A stretch of 60,172 nucleotides of DNA from an uncultured Eggerthellaceae bacterium. GTDB taxonomy: Bacteria > Actinomycetota > Coriobacteriia > Coriobacteriales > Eggerthellaceae. Under the pieces are notes generated by a model that ran no database searches, was not told the DNA's origin, and saw only the letters and a program-made list of their open reading frames with translations. The stretch spans positions 1 through 60,172 of the forward strand of contig CAJTXX010000008.1 of the NCBI GenBank assembly GCA_910584145.1. Direction: 5' to 3'. Numbering within the stretch: position 1 is the first letter of the stretch; each line of letters begins with the position of its first letter. This document shows, piece after piece, positions 48,576 to 57,237 of the stretch. Both the position numbers and the translations under genes were made by a program.

Positions 48576-48925
48576 GATCGATCCTCTCCCATCCGCTGGC
48601 CCGCGCCATCGGGCGCGCCCTCGTCGCAGAGCACGCGGGACGCCTCCTCCAAGGCGAGCCGGGTATCCGGGACCATCACCTCGGTGATATCGGTGGTGTC
48701 GGCCAGATACACCTTGCGCTCCGCCACGATCACGACCGCCCCGCGGTCGATGGCGTCCTGCGCGAAGGTGTGGCCATCGCAGGTCTGCCCCACTATGCAG
48801 AAGAACGCATCTCCGGGCTGCACCTCATCGCTTCGGGATGCGAGGCCGTTCACGATGGTCGACCCATCTCCGAGCACGGTGCAGGGCACGCGTTCGAACA
48901 GTTCAGCGCACGTTTTCTCGATCAT
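48566..48925 (-). CDS. Stand-alone MurE N-terminal domain (truncated murE)
   Basis: A 119-residue protein that matches only the N-terminal UDP-MurNAc-binding domain of MurE: GLASRSDEVQPGDAFFCIVG, DGHTFAQDAIDRGAVVIVAE and VPDTRLALEEASRVL. Full MurE is near 490 residues; the ATP-binding GTNGKTT domain and the C-terminal ligase domain are missing, and murF follows with a 10-base overlap. It holds the exact dcw position of murE between ftsI and murF. The frame is intact and coupled to both neighbours, so it may still be translated. Either a deletion removed most of murE and another ligase works elsewhere, or this domain has been kept for another role. Confidence 0.8.
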   Translation of the reverse strand: MIEKTCAELFERVPCTVLGDGSTIVNGLASRSDEVQPGDAFFCIVGQTCDGHTFAQDAIDRGAVVIVAERKVYLADTTDITEVMVPDTRLALEEASRVLCDEGAPDGAGQRMGEDRSCA

Positions 48926-48931
48926 GCCAGC

Positions 48932-50710
48932 TCAATTCGGAACGATATTGTATTGCTCTATCGCACTGGCCATTATATCGCTAAATCCACCGGACACATT
49001 GCCCTCGTAGATCACGTCATTCACGCCCACATAGCACACCAGGTTGCTGTTGGAATGGTCGATGAACCCGGCGAAGGCGAGGTTGTAGCGGCTCTCAGCA
49101 TAGCCGCCGTTCTCGGCTATCTCCGCCGTGGAGGTCTTACCGACGGCGCAGAATCCATCGATGTCGGCCTTCTTGCCGGTGCCGTCGGTGACGACGCCGC
49201 GCAGAAGCTCGCTCACCTGCTCGATGGCCTCTTGGTTGTCGATGACCTTCTCGCTGTCGTAGTCTATCCACTCGCTGGTCTGCGGCTTCATCAGCAGGAA
49301 GTGCGGCTGTACCAGCGTACCGCCGTTCGCCAGCACCCCGTAGAAGCGCGCCATCTGAAGCGGGGTCACGGTGATGCCCTGCCCGAAGCTGATGTTGTAG
49401 CCGGTCACCTTCGCCCATTCGCTGAAATCAGGCATGCTGGTCAGGCCCTCGCCCGGGTAGTCCACCCCGGTCTTCTCGGTGAGCTTGCAGGTCTTTATCA
49501 TGTCGTAGAGGTTCTTGAACCCGGCCTTCTCGATAGCCAGCGATATGCCGATGTTCGACGAGTTGTTCATGATCTCGCGAAAGGTCATCGACTGGTCGCC
49601 GCGCTTCTTCGCGTCGGTGATCGTGAACTGGTCGGCTTTCAGCTCGGCTGGCGCGTACAGCGACTCGTCGAGCCCCAGCGCCTTCTGGTCGCATATCACG
49701 AGCGCCGATACCGACTTGAACGATGAGCCGGGCTCGATGGGCTGCGTGATGGCCAGCAGGTTGTCGGAGCCCACCTGCGACTCGGCCAGGTTCGTCGGGT
49801 CGAGGTACGGATACGAGCAGATGGCGTATATCTCGCCGGTATCGGCATCCATCACCACCGACGAGCCGTTCTCGCTGTCGTACTGCTCCACCTGCTCGGC
49901 GAGCGCCACCTCCATCGTGTCCTGCATGCGCACGTCGATCGACACCATGATGTCTTCGCCGTCGATGGCGGGGCTGTCCTCATGCACGCCGCCGGGTATC
50001 GGCGTGCCATACACGCCGCGCTCGCCGGAATACTTGCCGGGCGTGCCCTTCAGCACGTCGTCGTATTGCAGCTCCAGCCCGGTTATGCCGTTGCCGTCAA
50101 CGTCGCACACGCCAATCACCTGACCGCCGGTGGCGCCGTGAGGGTACTCGCGGCGGCTATCGGCGATGAAATAGATGCCGGGAAGCTCCATCTTCTTGAT
50201 CTGCTCGGCCTTGTCCACGTCAGCCTGCCGCTTGATGTAGACGAATGTGGTGGAATCCTTCGACAGCAGCTCCTCGTAGTCTTCGACCTCGCCTTCGAGC
50301 ACGCGCTGCAACTGCTCGGCCTCCCACCGCGCGTCGGTCACCTCCACCGGGTTGCAGTAGATGGTGGTAGCGTCCACCGAGGTGGCCAGGATCTCGCCGT
50401 TGCGGTCGTATATCGTGCCGCGGCGCGCTGATATCTCGAAGTTGATGGTGCGCGACTCCTCGGCCTGCGCGCTGTACTCGCCGGCCACGATCACCTGCAA
50501 GAACACGAGGCGCAGGAAGAAGATGGCGGCGATGATGGCGAAGCCGATGAACACATAGTGCGTCGAGCGCAGAGCGCCCTCGGTCAGGATATCGTCCGAC
50601 TGGAGGCGCTGGCGGATGCTGCGCGCGAACGAAGCGTCGGTGAACCGGGTGCGCGAGCGCGACTTGCCGTCCCGCGCGCCGCCCCGATGCCGTTTGAAGC
50701 CGTCTGCCAT
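48932..50710 (-). CDS. ftsI: Septal transpeptidase FtsI (class B penicillin-binding protein)
   Basis: Cross-links septal peptidoglycan with FtsW. 592 residues: basic cytoplasmic tail (1-50), one membrane helix (VFIGFAIIAAIFFLRLVF), pedestal domain (RRGTIYDRNGEILATSVDAT), transpeptidase domain with SxxK (GSSFKSV), SxN (SSNIG) and KTS (VGKTSTAE). ATG 50710 follows the ftsL stop by 3 bases. Downstream is the shortened murE. Confidence 0.95.
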   Translation of the reverse strand: MADGFKRHRGGARDGKSRSRTRFTDASFARSIRQRLQSDDILTEGALRSTHYVFIGFAIIAAIFFLRLVFLQVIVAGEYSAQAEESRTINFEISARRGTIYDRNGEILATSVDATTIYCNPVEVTDARWEAEQLQRVLEGEVEDYEELLSKDSTTFVYIKRQADVDKAEQIKKMELPGIYFIADSRREYPHGATGGQVIGVCDVDGNGITGLELQYDDVLKGTPGKYSGERGVYGTPIPGGVHEDSPAIDGEDIMVSIDVRMQDTMEVALAEQVEQYDSENGSSVVMDADTGEIYAICSYPYLDPTNLAESQVGSDNLLAITQPIEPGSSFKSVSALVICDQKALGLDESLYAPAELKADQFTITDAKKRGDQSMTFREIMNNSSNIGISLAIEKAGFKNLYDMIKTCKLTEKTGVDYPGEGLTSMPDFSEWAKVTGYNISFGQGITVTPLQMARFYGVLANGGTLVQPHFLLMKPQTSEWIDYDSEKVIDNQEAIEQVSELLRGVVTDGTGKKADIDGFCAVGKTSTAEIAENGGYAESRYNLAFAGFIDHSNSNLVCYVGVNDVIYEGNVSGGFSDIMASAIEQYNIVPN

Positions 50711-50713
50711 AGG

Positions 50714-51172
50714 TTATCCGGCCGCCGCAGCCATGCTGCCGGACAGCGACAAGCTGCCCGCCTCGTCGGTCACCACGACATCGCCGGAGAGGTCTATGTA
50801 GGTGGTCTGCGCCGGGGCTGCCATGTCGATCTTCTTCGCCTCAGCCTTGATGCGGCCAGGGTTCGACAGCATGCTCTTCTCGAGCTCGAGCGCGTTGCCC
50901 TCTTTGCGGGCGGCGTCGATATCGCGGGATATCTGGGTGGATTCCAGGGCCGCGCCGATGGTCAGCGAGTCGAAGGTGATGCGCACGGCGCCCACCACGG
51001 CGAACACGGCCACGACCACCGCCAAGATGCGCACAGCGCGGGCCACCACGCTAGAGACCGCTTGCGTCTCCTGCTCGGGAGCGCCACCGGCCACCACCTC
51101 GAAGCGGAGGTCTTGCTGCTCCTCGAAGCGGCGCGCTGAGGTGCCGTAGTTATAGTCCGTATAAGCGCTCAC
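50714..51172 (-). CDS. ftsL: FtsL-like division protein
   Basis: A 152-residue bitopic protein: acidic N-terminal tail, one helix (AVRILAVVVAVFAVVGAVRI, about 46-66), a coiled-coil region (ESTQISRDIDAARKEGNALE LEKSMLSNPGRI) and a short hydrophilic C-terminus. Topology, coiled coil and position between rsmH and ftsI identify FtsL despite low sequence conservation. Start is GTG 51172. Confidence 0.8.
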   Translation of the reverse strand: MSAYTDYNYGTSARRFEEQQDLRFEVVAGGAPEQETQAVSSVVARAVRILAVVVAVFAVVGAVRITFDSLTIGAALESTQISRDIDAARKEGNALELEKSMLSNPGRIKAEAKKIDMAAPAQTTYIDLSGDVVVTDEAGSLSLSGSMAAAAG

Positions 51173-51199
51173 GCGTGGTCAGTCCCCTGTCGTGCGGCC

Positions 51200-52156
51200 T
51201 TACAGCTTCTGGGCTATCCGCAGCTTCGCGCTGCGCGCCCGGGGGTTCCGTTCCACTTCGGCCGCATCGGGCAGAACGGGCTTGCGGGTGATCATCTGCA
51301 ATATCGGCTGCCGGCCGCACGCGCACACCGGAAGGCCCGGCGGGCAGGTGCAACGGTCGGCGAAGGAGGCGAATATCTCCTTCACGATCCGATCCTCGAG
51401 CGAGTGATAGCTCATAACCGCTATGCGCCCGCCTGGCTCCAGCCACCTGACCGCGGCCTCCAAGCCGCTCCTCAACACCTCGAGCTCGCGGTTCACATGG
51501 ATGCGTATCGCTTGGAATGTGCGCTTGGCCGGGTGTCCTCCGCGGCGACGCTCTGCCGCCGGGATGGCGGCTTTCACGACGTCCACCAGCTGGTCGCTGG
51601 TGGTGATGGGAGCTTGCTCCCGAGACTTCACGATGAATTCAGCGATGCGGCTCGCCCACCGCTCGTCCGAGTTAGCGCGTATGATCCGAGCGAGGTCTGC
51701 TGCGTCGTAGGTGTTGATGACCTCTTGTGCGGTAAGGGTCTGGTTACCCGGATCCATGCGCATATCGAGCGGTGCGCCTTCCTTGTAGGAGAAGCCGCGC
51801 GATGGCGTGTCCAGCTGCACCGATGAGACGCCCAGGTCGAACAGCACCGAGTTTATGCCGGGGACCGGGATGCTCATCAACAGCTCGTCCATATCGCCGA
51901 AATTGCCCGCCAGCACCTCGATATGCGGACGCTCCCCCTCCGGGATGGCGGCGAGCCTGGCGGCTGCCTCTTCCCGCGCGGTGGCGTCCTGGTCGATGCC
52001 GATGAGCATCCCGTCGCGCCCCAGCTGCTGAGCTGCCAGAACGGCGTGCCCCGCGAAGCCCAGGGTCGCATCCACGTGCACGCTGCCCGGCTTGAGGGCC
52101 AGAGCATCCATGCATTCGGCGGATAGGACCGGAATATGCCGATATTCGCTTGTCAT
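51200..52156 (-). CDS. rsmH: 16S rRNA (cytosine-1402-N4)-methyltransferase
   Basis: Methylates N4 of C1402 in 16S rRNA. 318 residues: HIPVLSAECMDAL, VDATLGFAGHAVLAAQQLG (SAM loop), FDLGVSSVQLDTPSRGFSY, HPAKRTFQAIRIHVNRELEV and SYHSLEDRIVKEIF. ATG 52156 (MTSEYRHIPVL) fits the family; the open frame upstream runs into mraZ. The Shine-Dalgarno is weak. Confidence 0.96.
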   Translation of the reverse strand: MTSEYRHIPVLSAECMDALALKPGSVHVDATLGFAGHAVLAAQQLGRDGMLIGIDQDATAREEAAARLAAIPEGERPHIEVLAGNFGDMDELLMSIPVPGINSVLFDLGVSSVQLDTPSRGFSYKEGAPLDMRMDPGNQTLTAQEVINTYDAADLARIIRANSDERWASRIAEFIVKSREQAPITTSDQLVDVVKAAIPAAERRRGGHPAKRTFQAIRIHVNRELEVLRSGLEAAVRWLEPGGRIAVMSYHSLEDRIVKEIFASFADRCTCPPGLPVCACGRQPILQMITRKPVLPDAAEVERNPRARSAKLRIAQKL

Positions 52157-52197
52157 AGTGCCGTGAGGGGTGCCGAAAGCCGCCTGTGCAGGCCGCG

Positions 52198-52743
52198 CTA
52201 ACGCGCTACCCTCAGCTCGAGGTCGTCGGCCAGAGCCGATTCCTTCCAGTCGTCTGCCTTCTTCGTGTCGTTCTCGTAGAAAGCGCCCAAGTCGATGTCG
52301 CTCATGGTCCTGTCGTAGGCGTAGGCATCCCAGATCTCGAAATGCCCGGTGTTGCCCACCACGACGACCTCGCGCTCGATGGCAGCCGCGTCGCGCAGCT
52401 CGGGCTTGAGCATGATGCGTCCGGAAGAGTCGATCTCCACTTCGTCGGCACGCGACTTCAGCTTGCTGCGCATGAGCACATGGCGCCGGTCGGATGCGTT
52501 GTAGCCGCCGAAGCGATCCTCGAACAGCTGGTCTACCCACTCGTTGAAGGTCTCCGGGGTGAACACATAGAGGCATTCGTCCTGGAGCTCGCGGGAGACG
52601 ATCAGCTCATTCGGAAGGACCTTGCGGAATTTCGAGGGAAGCGCCATGCGGCCTTTGGCGTCAACCTTGAAGCGGAACTCACCGAATAGGTCGACCGGGA
52701 GGGGTCGGTCAGCGAGTTTCTCTTCTGTGACGGCTTTGGCCAT
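52198..52743 (-). CDS. mraZ: Transcriptional regulator MraZ
   Basis: First gene of the dcw operon; a ring-forming DNA-binding protein with two SpoVT/AbrB-like repeats (GEFRFKVDAKGRMALPSKFR, about 21-40; DEVEIDSSGRIMLKPELRDA, about 101-120). 181 residues, longer than the usual 145-150 because of N- and C-terminal tails. It should bind the repeats in its own promoter (52833-52862). Confidence 0.95.
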   Translation of the reverse strand: MAKAVTEEKLADRPLPVDLFGEFRFKVDAKGRMALPSKFRKVLPNELIVSRELQDECLYVFTPETFNEWVDQLFEDRFGGYNASDRRHVLMRSKLKSRADEVEIDSSGRIMLKPELRDAAAIEREVVVVGNTGHFEIWDAYAYDRTMSDIDLGAFYENDTKKADDWKESALADDLELRVAR

Positions 52744-52827
52744 TCAACGTTCCCAATCTGCGTTTGTGTGATGTTTTGAGATGTGAGTGCTGCGTTTCAA
52801 AACTCCACAAGGCTTTCCGTGTCGAGA

Positions 52828-52862
52828 ATATTATGACACTATCCCCCACTTTGCAACACTTT
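52828..52862 (-). promoter_or_regulatory. dcw operon promoter with MraZ-box repeats
   Basis: TTGCAA (52856-52851) and TAATAT (52833-52828) are separated by exactly 17 bases. Three 10-bp units, AAAGTGTTGC, AAAGTGGGGG and ATAGTGTCAT (52862-52833), repeat the GTG core every helical turn, as MraZ boxes do, and cover the -35 and spacer. Binding there would repress. The rest of 52863-53040 shows nothing recognisable. Confidence 0.7.
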
Positions 52863-53043
52863 CATGCATTTTCGGCCCATTTTATGGAGCCACAGCCCCA
52901 CTCGCCACACAAAGCGAATGCCCGTTCGATAGAAGACGGGAACGTGCGTTCTCATAGAGGCGGAGGAATGGCCGGCGGCGTGCGCGCGGCAGCGTCGAAG
53001 CGGGGTGAGGCGGCGTGCATCAGCGCAAGGTGCGCATAACAGA

Positions 53044-53069
53044 GCAAGGGCCCCGGTCGGGGCCCTTGC
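53044..53069 (-). terminator. Terminator-like hairpin after the hydrogenase operon
   Basis: GCAAGGGCCCC-GGTC-GGGGCCCTTGC, a perfect 11-bp stem with a 4-base loop, 42 bases past the large-subunit stop. The T-content after it is modest (TCTGTT), so termination strength is uncertain. Confidence 0.65.
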
Positions 53070-53110
53070 GGTTCATGATGCTCTGAGCGCGGCTGACAGC
53101 CGCTACGCCC

Positions 53111-54403
53111 TCAGTGCACGGAGCAGCTGAGGCAGGGGTCGTAGGCACGCACGAGCTGCTCGATGCGCAGCTGCACCTCGTCAGCATCCGCGCCGTCCTC
53201 GGCGAGCATGGTGGCGAGCGCGCGCATATCCGCCTCCAGGTTCGCGATGTTCTGCGAGGTGGGCGTTATGATGCTCGCCTGCACGATGCGACCCTGCTCG
53301 TCTATCTCGAGCTCATGGAAGAGCGCGCCGCGCGGCGCCTCGGTGAACCCTACCGCGCGCCCGGGGCGCACCTCGAAGCCCACCGGCTCGCTCGACCCTT
53401 CCACATCTCCCGCCGCTAGCGCGCGGCACGTGGCGCTGCATCGCACGAGCGCGTCCACGATCTCCACGGCCTGGGCCACGTTGTTGGCGAACGGGTTGTA
53501 TTCGGGCGGGCGCAGCCCCGCCTTCGCAGCTGCGAACCGCGCCGGCTCGGTCAGCTCGCTCCACGATGCGTTCACGCGCGCGAGCGCCGATGCGAAGTAC
53601 GGGCGGCTGCCTTCGCGCATCACCGACAGGAACGCCGCTGAATGGTCCACCGCGTATTCCTCGATATGATCGCCGATGCCCTGGCAGTCGAACTCCACCC
53701 CGCTGCGCACGAAGCGCGCCGTATCGGAGCCGATGACCGGATACGCGCCCGGCTGCACCATGGCCAGCAGATCGCCCTGGGTCTCGAAGCCCGGGACGGA
53801 GAAATCGTTGAACAGATCGACCGCGCCCAGCGCGAAATCGACCATCGCATCCATCTTGCCGGCGAGCTCCAGATACGCGCTCGCATCGAGCTCGTCGGTG
53901 AACCCGCCCACCACTGCGGTGATGGGATGGATGGAGCGCCCGCCCACGCGCGTGCACAGCTCGTTGCCGAGGGCCTTGCACGCAAGCGCGCCCTCGAACA
54001 GCGCCGGGTCGGCCTCCGACAGCGGGAACACGCTCTTGTGCCCCAGGAAGTCGGGCGCCGCGAACACGAACAGGTGGGTGGCGTGGTTCTGGAGGAAGCT
54101 GCCATATACGAGCAGCTGGCGGATAGCGCGCGTGCGCTCGGTCACCTCCACCCCGAAGATGCGCTCGATGGCCAGTATGTCGGTGAGCGTATGGCTGGCC
54201 GAGCATATGCCGCACACGCGCGACGAGATGTAGGGCGCCTCCTCGAAATGCCGGCCGCGCACCATGTTCTCGAACAGGCGCGCCGGCTCGGTCACCGAGA
54301 ACTCGCAGCGCTCCACGCGCCCGTCGCTCATCTCCAGATGGATATCCCCGTGGCCCTCGATGCGCGCCACATGGTCTACTTCGATGCGCGTCTTCGCCAT
54401 CAT
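53111..54403 (-). CDS. hydA: NiFe hydrogenase large (catalytic) subunit, group 3b-like
   Basis: Carries the NiFe(CN)2CO site of a cytoplasmic NAD(P)-linked hydrogenase. 430 residues: N-terminal RIEGHGDIHLEM, first ligand pair RVCGICSASH (C64, C67), HPITAVVGGF, and second pair DPCLSCSVH (C424, C427). The protein stops exactly at that His, the residue after which a maturation protease normally cuts, so no C-terminal extension is encoded. It overlaps the small-subunit gene by 4 bases and ends the operon. Confidence 0.93.
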   Translation of the reverse strand: MMAKTRIEVDHVARIEGHGDIHLEMSDGRVERCEFSVTEPARLFENMVRGRHFEEAPYISSRVCGICSASHTLTDILAIERIFGVEVTERTRAIRQLLVYGSFLQNHATHLFVFAAPDFLGHKSVFPLSEADPALFEGALACKALGNELCTRVGGRSIHPITAVVGGFTDELDASAYLELAGKMDAMVDFALGAVDLFNDFSVPGFETQGDLLAMVQPGAYPVIGSDTARFVRSGVEFDCQGIGDHIEEYAVDHSAAFLSVMREGSRPYFASALARVNASWSELTEPARFAAAKAGLRPPEYNPFANNVAQAVEIVDALVRCSATCRALAAGDVEGSSEPVGFEVRPGRAVGFTEAPRGALFHELEIDEQGRIVQASIITPTSQNIANLEADMRALATMLAEDGADADEVQLRIEQLVRAYDPCLSCSVH

Positions 54404-55161
54404 GCGCTCCTCAGGCTCTCTTGGTTGAACATCTCGAGCGCCTCGTCGAGGCGCTGCGCGCCCACGCCGCTGCGCTCAGCCACGATGCGCGCCGCTGCCA
54501 GGTTCGCGTCAGGCGAGAGCCCCGCGCACCCATTGCAGGGCCGGCCCAGGTTCGGGCACCGCGCGCCGCAACCCTGCTTGGTCACCATGCCCAAGCAGAG
54601 GGTCTGGCGGCCATAGAAGCAGCCGCGCTCGTTGCGCTTGCATTCGCCGCACATCGTGGAGGTGCGGTCGTACTCGTTGCCGCCGTAGAGCGCCTTTTGC
54701 AGCACGCGCACGAAATCGTGAGGGTCGATCGGGCAGCACGGCACCGCGTAGTCCACCTCGATGACCTCGCTCACCGCACGCGGCGCGCACGCGATGTCGC
54801 CCACGATGGCGGGCACCTGCGCACCGTACACATCGGCCACGCGCGGCTCCCAATCGGGCGCCGCCATGCCGGGGATGCCCGCCGTGGCCGCGCATGCGCC
54901 GATGGTTATGACCGCGCTCGCGCGCTCGCGCACGCGCCGCAGCGTCTGCATCGCCTCTTCGGTGGTAGCCGCGCCCTCCACCACCGCCACATCGAACTCT
55001 TCGGGCATGCTGTCGCTCGAGGTCAGCTGCCAGTAGCGCATGTCTATCTGGCCGAGCACCTCCATCAAGTGCGCCTCGATGTTCGTTATGTTGATCTGGC
55101 AGCCGAAGCAGCTGGCCAGGCCCACCACCACCACGCGCGGTATGTTGCGAGTCTCTGCCAT
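54400..55161 (-). CDS. hydD: NiFe hydrogenase small subunit, group 3b-like
   Basis: Electron-transfer subunit with the proximal [4Fe-4S] cluster. 253 residues: ASCFGCQINI (C18, C21), GACAATAGIPGM, PCCPIDPHDF, and a C-terminal cysteine-rich tail (CGECKRNERGCFYGRQTLCL, then GCGARCPNLGRPCNGCAG) for further clusters. No Tat signal, so cytoplasmic. Its ATG directly follows the stop of the flavin subunit gene. Confidence 0.92.
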   Translation of the reverse strand: MAETRNIPRVVVVGLASCFGCQINITNIEAHLMEVLGQIDMRYWQLTSSDSMPEEFDVAVVEGAATTEEAMQTLRRVRERASAVITIGACAATAGIPGMAAPDWEPRVADVYGAQVPAIVGDIACAPRAVSEVIEVDYAVPCCPIDPHDFVRVLQKALYGGNEYDRTSTMCGECKRNERGCFYGRQTLCLGMVTKQGCGARCPNLGRPCNGCAGLSPDANLAAARIVAERSGVGAQRLDEALEMFNQESLRSA

Positions 55162-56064
55162 CTACATGCTCCCCTGTATGTTCTTCGCTTCCCAGTAATT
55201 GAACACAGGACCGTCGATACAGCAGTACTGATGCCCCACCTGGCAGTGGCCGCACTTGCCCATGCCGCATTTCATATGGCGCTCGAAGCTCATGAAGATG
55301 CGGTCGTAGGGGATGCCCTTCTTGCGCATCTCCTCCACCACGAACCGGTACATCACCGGCGGGCCGCAGATGGCGCCGAAGGTGTTGCCCGGGTCGACCT
55401 CCAGATGCTCGAACGGCGCGGTGACGAGCCCCACTTCGCCATCCCATGTGTCGTCGGGGTTGTCCACCGTCAGGTACAGGTCGAAGTCCTTGCGGTGGCG
55501 CCACATCTCGAACTGGTCGCGGAACATCACCTCGGAGGGGTTCTTCGACCCGTAGATGATGGTGACGTTGCCGAAATCGCTGCGCTCATCGTGGATGTTG
55601 TTGATGAGCGAGCGCAACGGCGCGATGCCGAGGCCGCCAGCCACCAGCAGCACGTCGTGGCCGCGCATGTCATCGAAGGGGAACGGCCGGCCATACGGCC
55701 CGCGCAGCCCCACGATGTCGCCGCATTGCATCTCGTGCAGACGGCGAGTGAACTCGCCCATGCGCCGCACGCACAGCTCTATGAAGCCGCCCTTCGACGG
55801 CGAGCTCGAGATGGAGATGGGCGCCTCGCCCACCCCGAAGATGCTGACCTCGACGAACTGGCCGGGTTCATGATGGAACGCCTCGCGGATGCGCTCGTCG
55901 ATCAGGCGAAACTCGAAGAGCTTCTCGTTCTCGGTCAGCGGGGTTATGGAGGTGATGCGCGCCTCCCACGGGCGGTACGGGTTCGCGCTCATCAGCTGCG
56001 CGCCGTCCATGACGGCGGCGTCGTGCGCAAGGGGCCCCACATGCACGCTCATGCTATTCGGCAT
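55162..56064 (-). CDS. hydG: Hydrogenase flavin/NAD(P)-binding subunit (sulfhydrogenase gamma type)
   Basis: A 300-residue ferredoxin-NADP reductase-like subunit that passes electrons to NAD(P). FAD domain (PGQFVEVSIFGVGEAPISIS), NAD(P) domain (VAGGLGIAPLRSLI, AICGPPVMYRFV) and a C-terminal [2Fe-2S] motif (CGMGKCGHCQVGHQYCCIDG). ATG 56064 was chosen for AAAGGGG 6 bases upstream; ATG 56052 is an alternative. It overlaps the beta subunit by 11 bases. Confidence 0.9.
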   Translation of the reverse strand: MPNSMSVHVGPLAHDAAVMDGAQLMSANPYRPWEARITSITPLTENEKLFEFRLIDERIREAFHHEPGQFVEVSIFGVGEAPISISSSPSKGGFIELCVRRMGEFTRRLHEMQCGDIVGLRGPYGRPFPFDDMRGHDVLLVAGGLGIAPLRSLINNIHDERSDFGNVTIIYGSKNPSEVMFRDQFEMWRHRKDFDLYLTVDNPDDTWDGEVGLVTAPFEHLEVDPGNTFGAICGPPVMYRFVVEEMRKKGIPYDRIFMSFERHMKCGMGKCGHCQVGHQYCCIDGPVFNYWEAKNIQGSM

Positions 56065-57088
56065 CCTCGGCCCCTTTCTGCTCGAAGAACTCGAGCACCT
56101 TGATAGGCGAGATATCGGTCTTGCAGGCATGCACGCAGCGCCCGCAGCCCACGCACAGGTAGCGGCCATGCTTGGAGTTGAAGCCGTTCAGCTTGTGGTA
56201 CATGCGGTGCCGCACGCGCTCGCGCGTGCCCGCGCGGAAGTTGTGGCCGCCGGTGACGAGCGCGAACTGCGGCGAGGTGCACGCATCCCACACGCGCTCG
56301 CGCCGCCCGGTCTCGCCCGACGGGTCGAGCACGTCGCGTATATCGAAGCAGTAGCAGGTCGGGCAGACGCTCGCGCAGGCCGTGCAGTTCAAGCAGCGGC
56401 TGCCCAGCTCCTCCCAGAACGCATCGGAGTGGAAGGCATCCATCAGCATGGGTATCTCTTGCACGCTGGGGATATCCGGGTTGAATGCCTGCTGGCGCGC
56501 GCGTGTGTACTCGCGGAATGCGCGCCTATCGGCATCGGTGGCCTCGCGCGGAGAGCATGCGCCCTCCAGGATGTCGGCCGCCTTCACGCTGCCGATGGAG
56601 ACGAGGTAGCGCCCGCCGATATCCACTAAGAAAAGGTCGTAGCCGCTGCGCACCTCGCCGGAATCGAGCAGGTGGCAGAAGCACGAATCGTCCGGGGTGC
56701 AGCCGATGCCCACCACCATCGTAGCCGCGCGGTGCGCCTCGTAATACGGGTCGGGATAGCGCGCATCCTCGAACACGAGGTCGAGGTTGTTCATGGCGTT
56801 GATGTCGCACGCATGCGCGCCGAACAGCACGCGTGGCTGCACGCGCAGCTCGTAGTCGGTCACGCCGTCTTCCATGTCGTACTCGAAGAGCGTCTCGCGC
56901 GGGGGCAAGAGGTACTTCTTCAACGACGTCAGCGTGGTGGGGTAATCGAGCACGATCTCGTCGAAGGAGCTCACCGCCTCGAAGGCGAAGCTCCGGCCGC
57001 TGCGCACGGGCGCGATGACCTCGTAGTCGCGCATGAACGCCTCTACGAGCGCAGGCAATTCGTCTGCATCTATTACCCTGTAGAGCAT
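56054..57088 (-). CDS. hydB: Hydrogenase iron-sulfur subunit (sulfhydrogenase beta type)
   Basis: A 344-residue dicluster ferredoxin-like subunit. The N-terminal domain is the HydB-specific fold (PPRETLFEYD, VLFGAHACDINAM); the C-terminal part has CLNCTACASVCPTCYC and CVGCGRCVHACKTDIS for two [4Fe-4S] clusters. ATG 57088 (MLYRVIDADEL) follows GGAAGG by 7 bases. First gene of the hydB-hydG-hydD-hydA operon; hyp maturation genes are not in the window. Confidence 0.9.
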   Translation of the reverse strand: MLYRVIDADELPALVEAFMRDYEVIAPVRSGRSFAFEAVSSFDEIVLDYPTTLTSLKKYLLPPRETLFEYDMEDGVTDYELRVQPRVLFGAHACDINAMNNLDLVFEDARYPDPYYEAHRAATMVVGIGCTPDDSCFCHLLDSGEVRSGYDLFLVDIGGRYLVSIGSVKAADILEGACSPREATDADRRAFREYTRARQQAFNPDIPSVQEIPMLMDAFHSDAFWEELGSRCLNCTACASVCPTCYCFDIRDVLDPSGETGRRERVWDACTSPQFALVTGGHNFRAGTRERVRHRMYHKLNGFNSKHGRYLCVGCGRCVHACKTDISPIKVLEFFEQKGAEDAE

Positions 57089-57182
57089 ACAGCCGCCTTC
57101 CCTGTCTGTGAGCAAGAGAGCCTGTGGCTCCTATAGTAAAGGACGATGGCGCGCATGGGCAGACCGCTTCGGCGTGCGCACA

Positions 57183-57211
57183 TGAAAAGACGGCGCACGA
57201 GGCGCCGTCTT
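57183..57211 (-). terminator. Intrinsic terminator of ndk
   Basis: AAGACGGCGC-CTCGT-GCGCCGTCTT on the minus strand, a perfect 10-bp stem, followed by TT to give four T in a row. It lies just after the ndk stop and before the hydrogenase operon. Confidence 0.8.
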
Positions 57212-57237
57212 GCGTGCACGGTATGCCCTGCTCCGGC

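Noticed and set aside
54421..56103. 560-codon plus-strand frame opposite the hydrogenase genes
   Set aside because: Antisense shadow of the conserved hydrogenase subunits.
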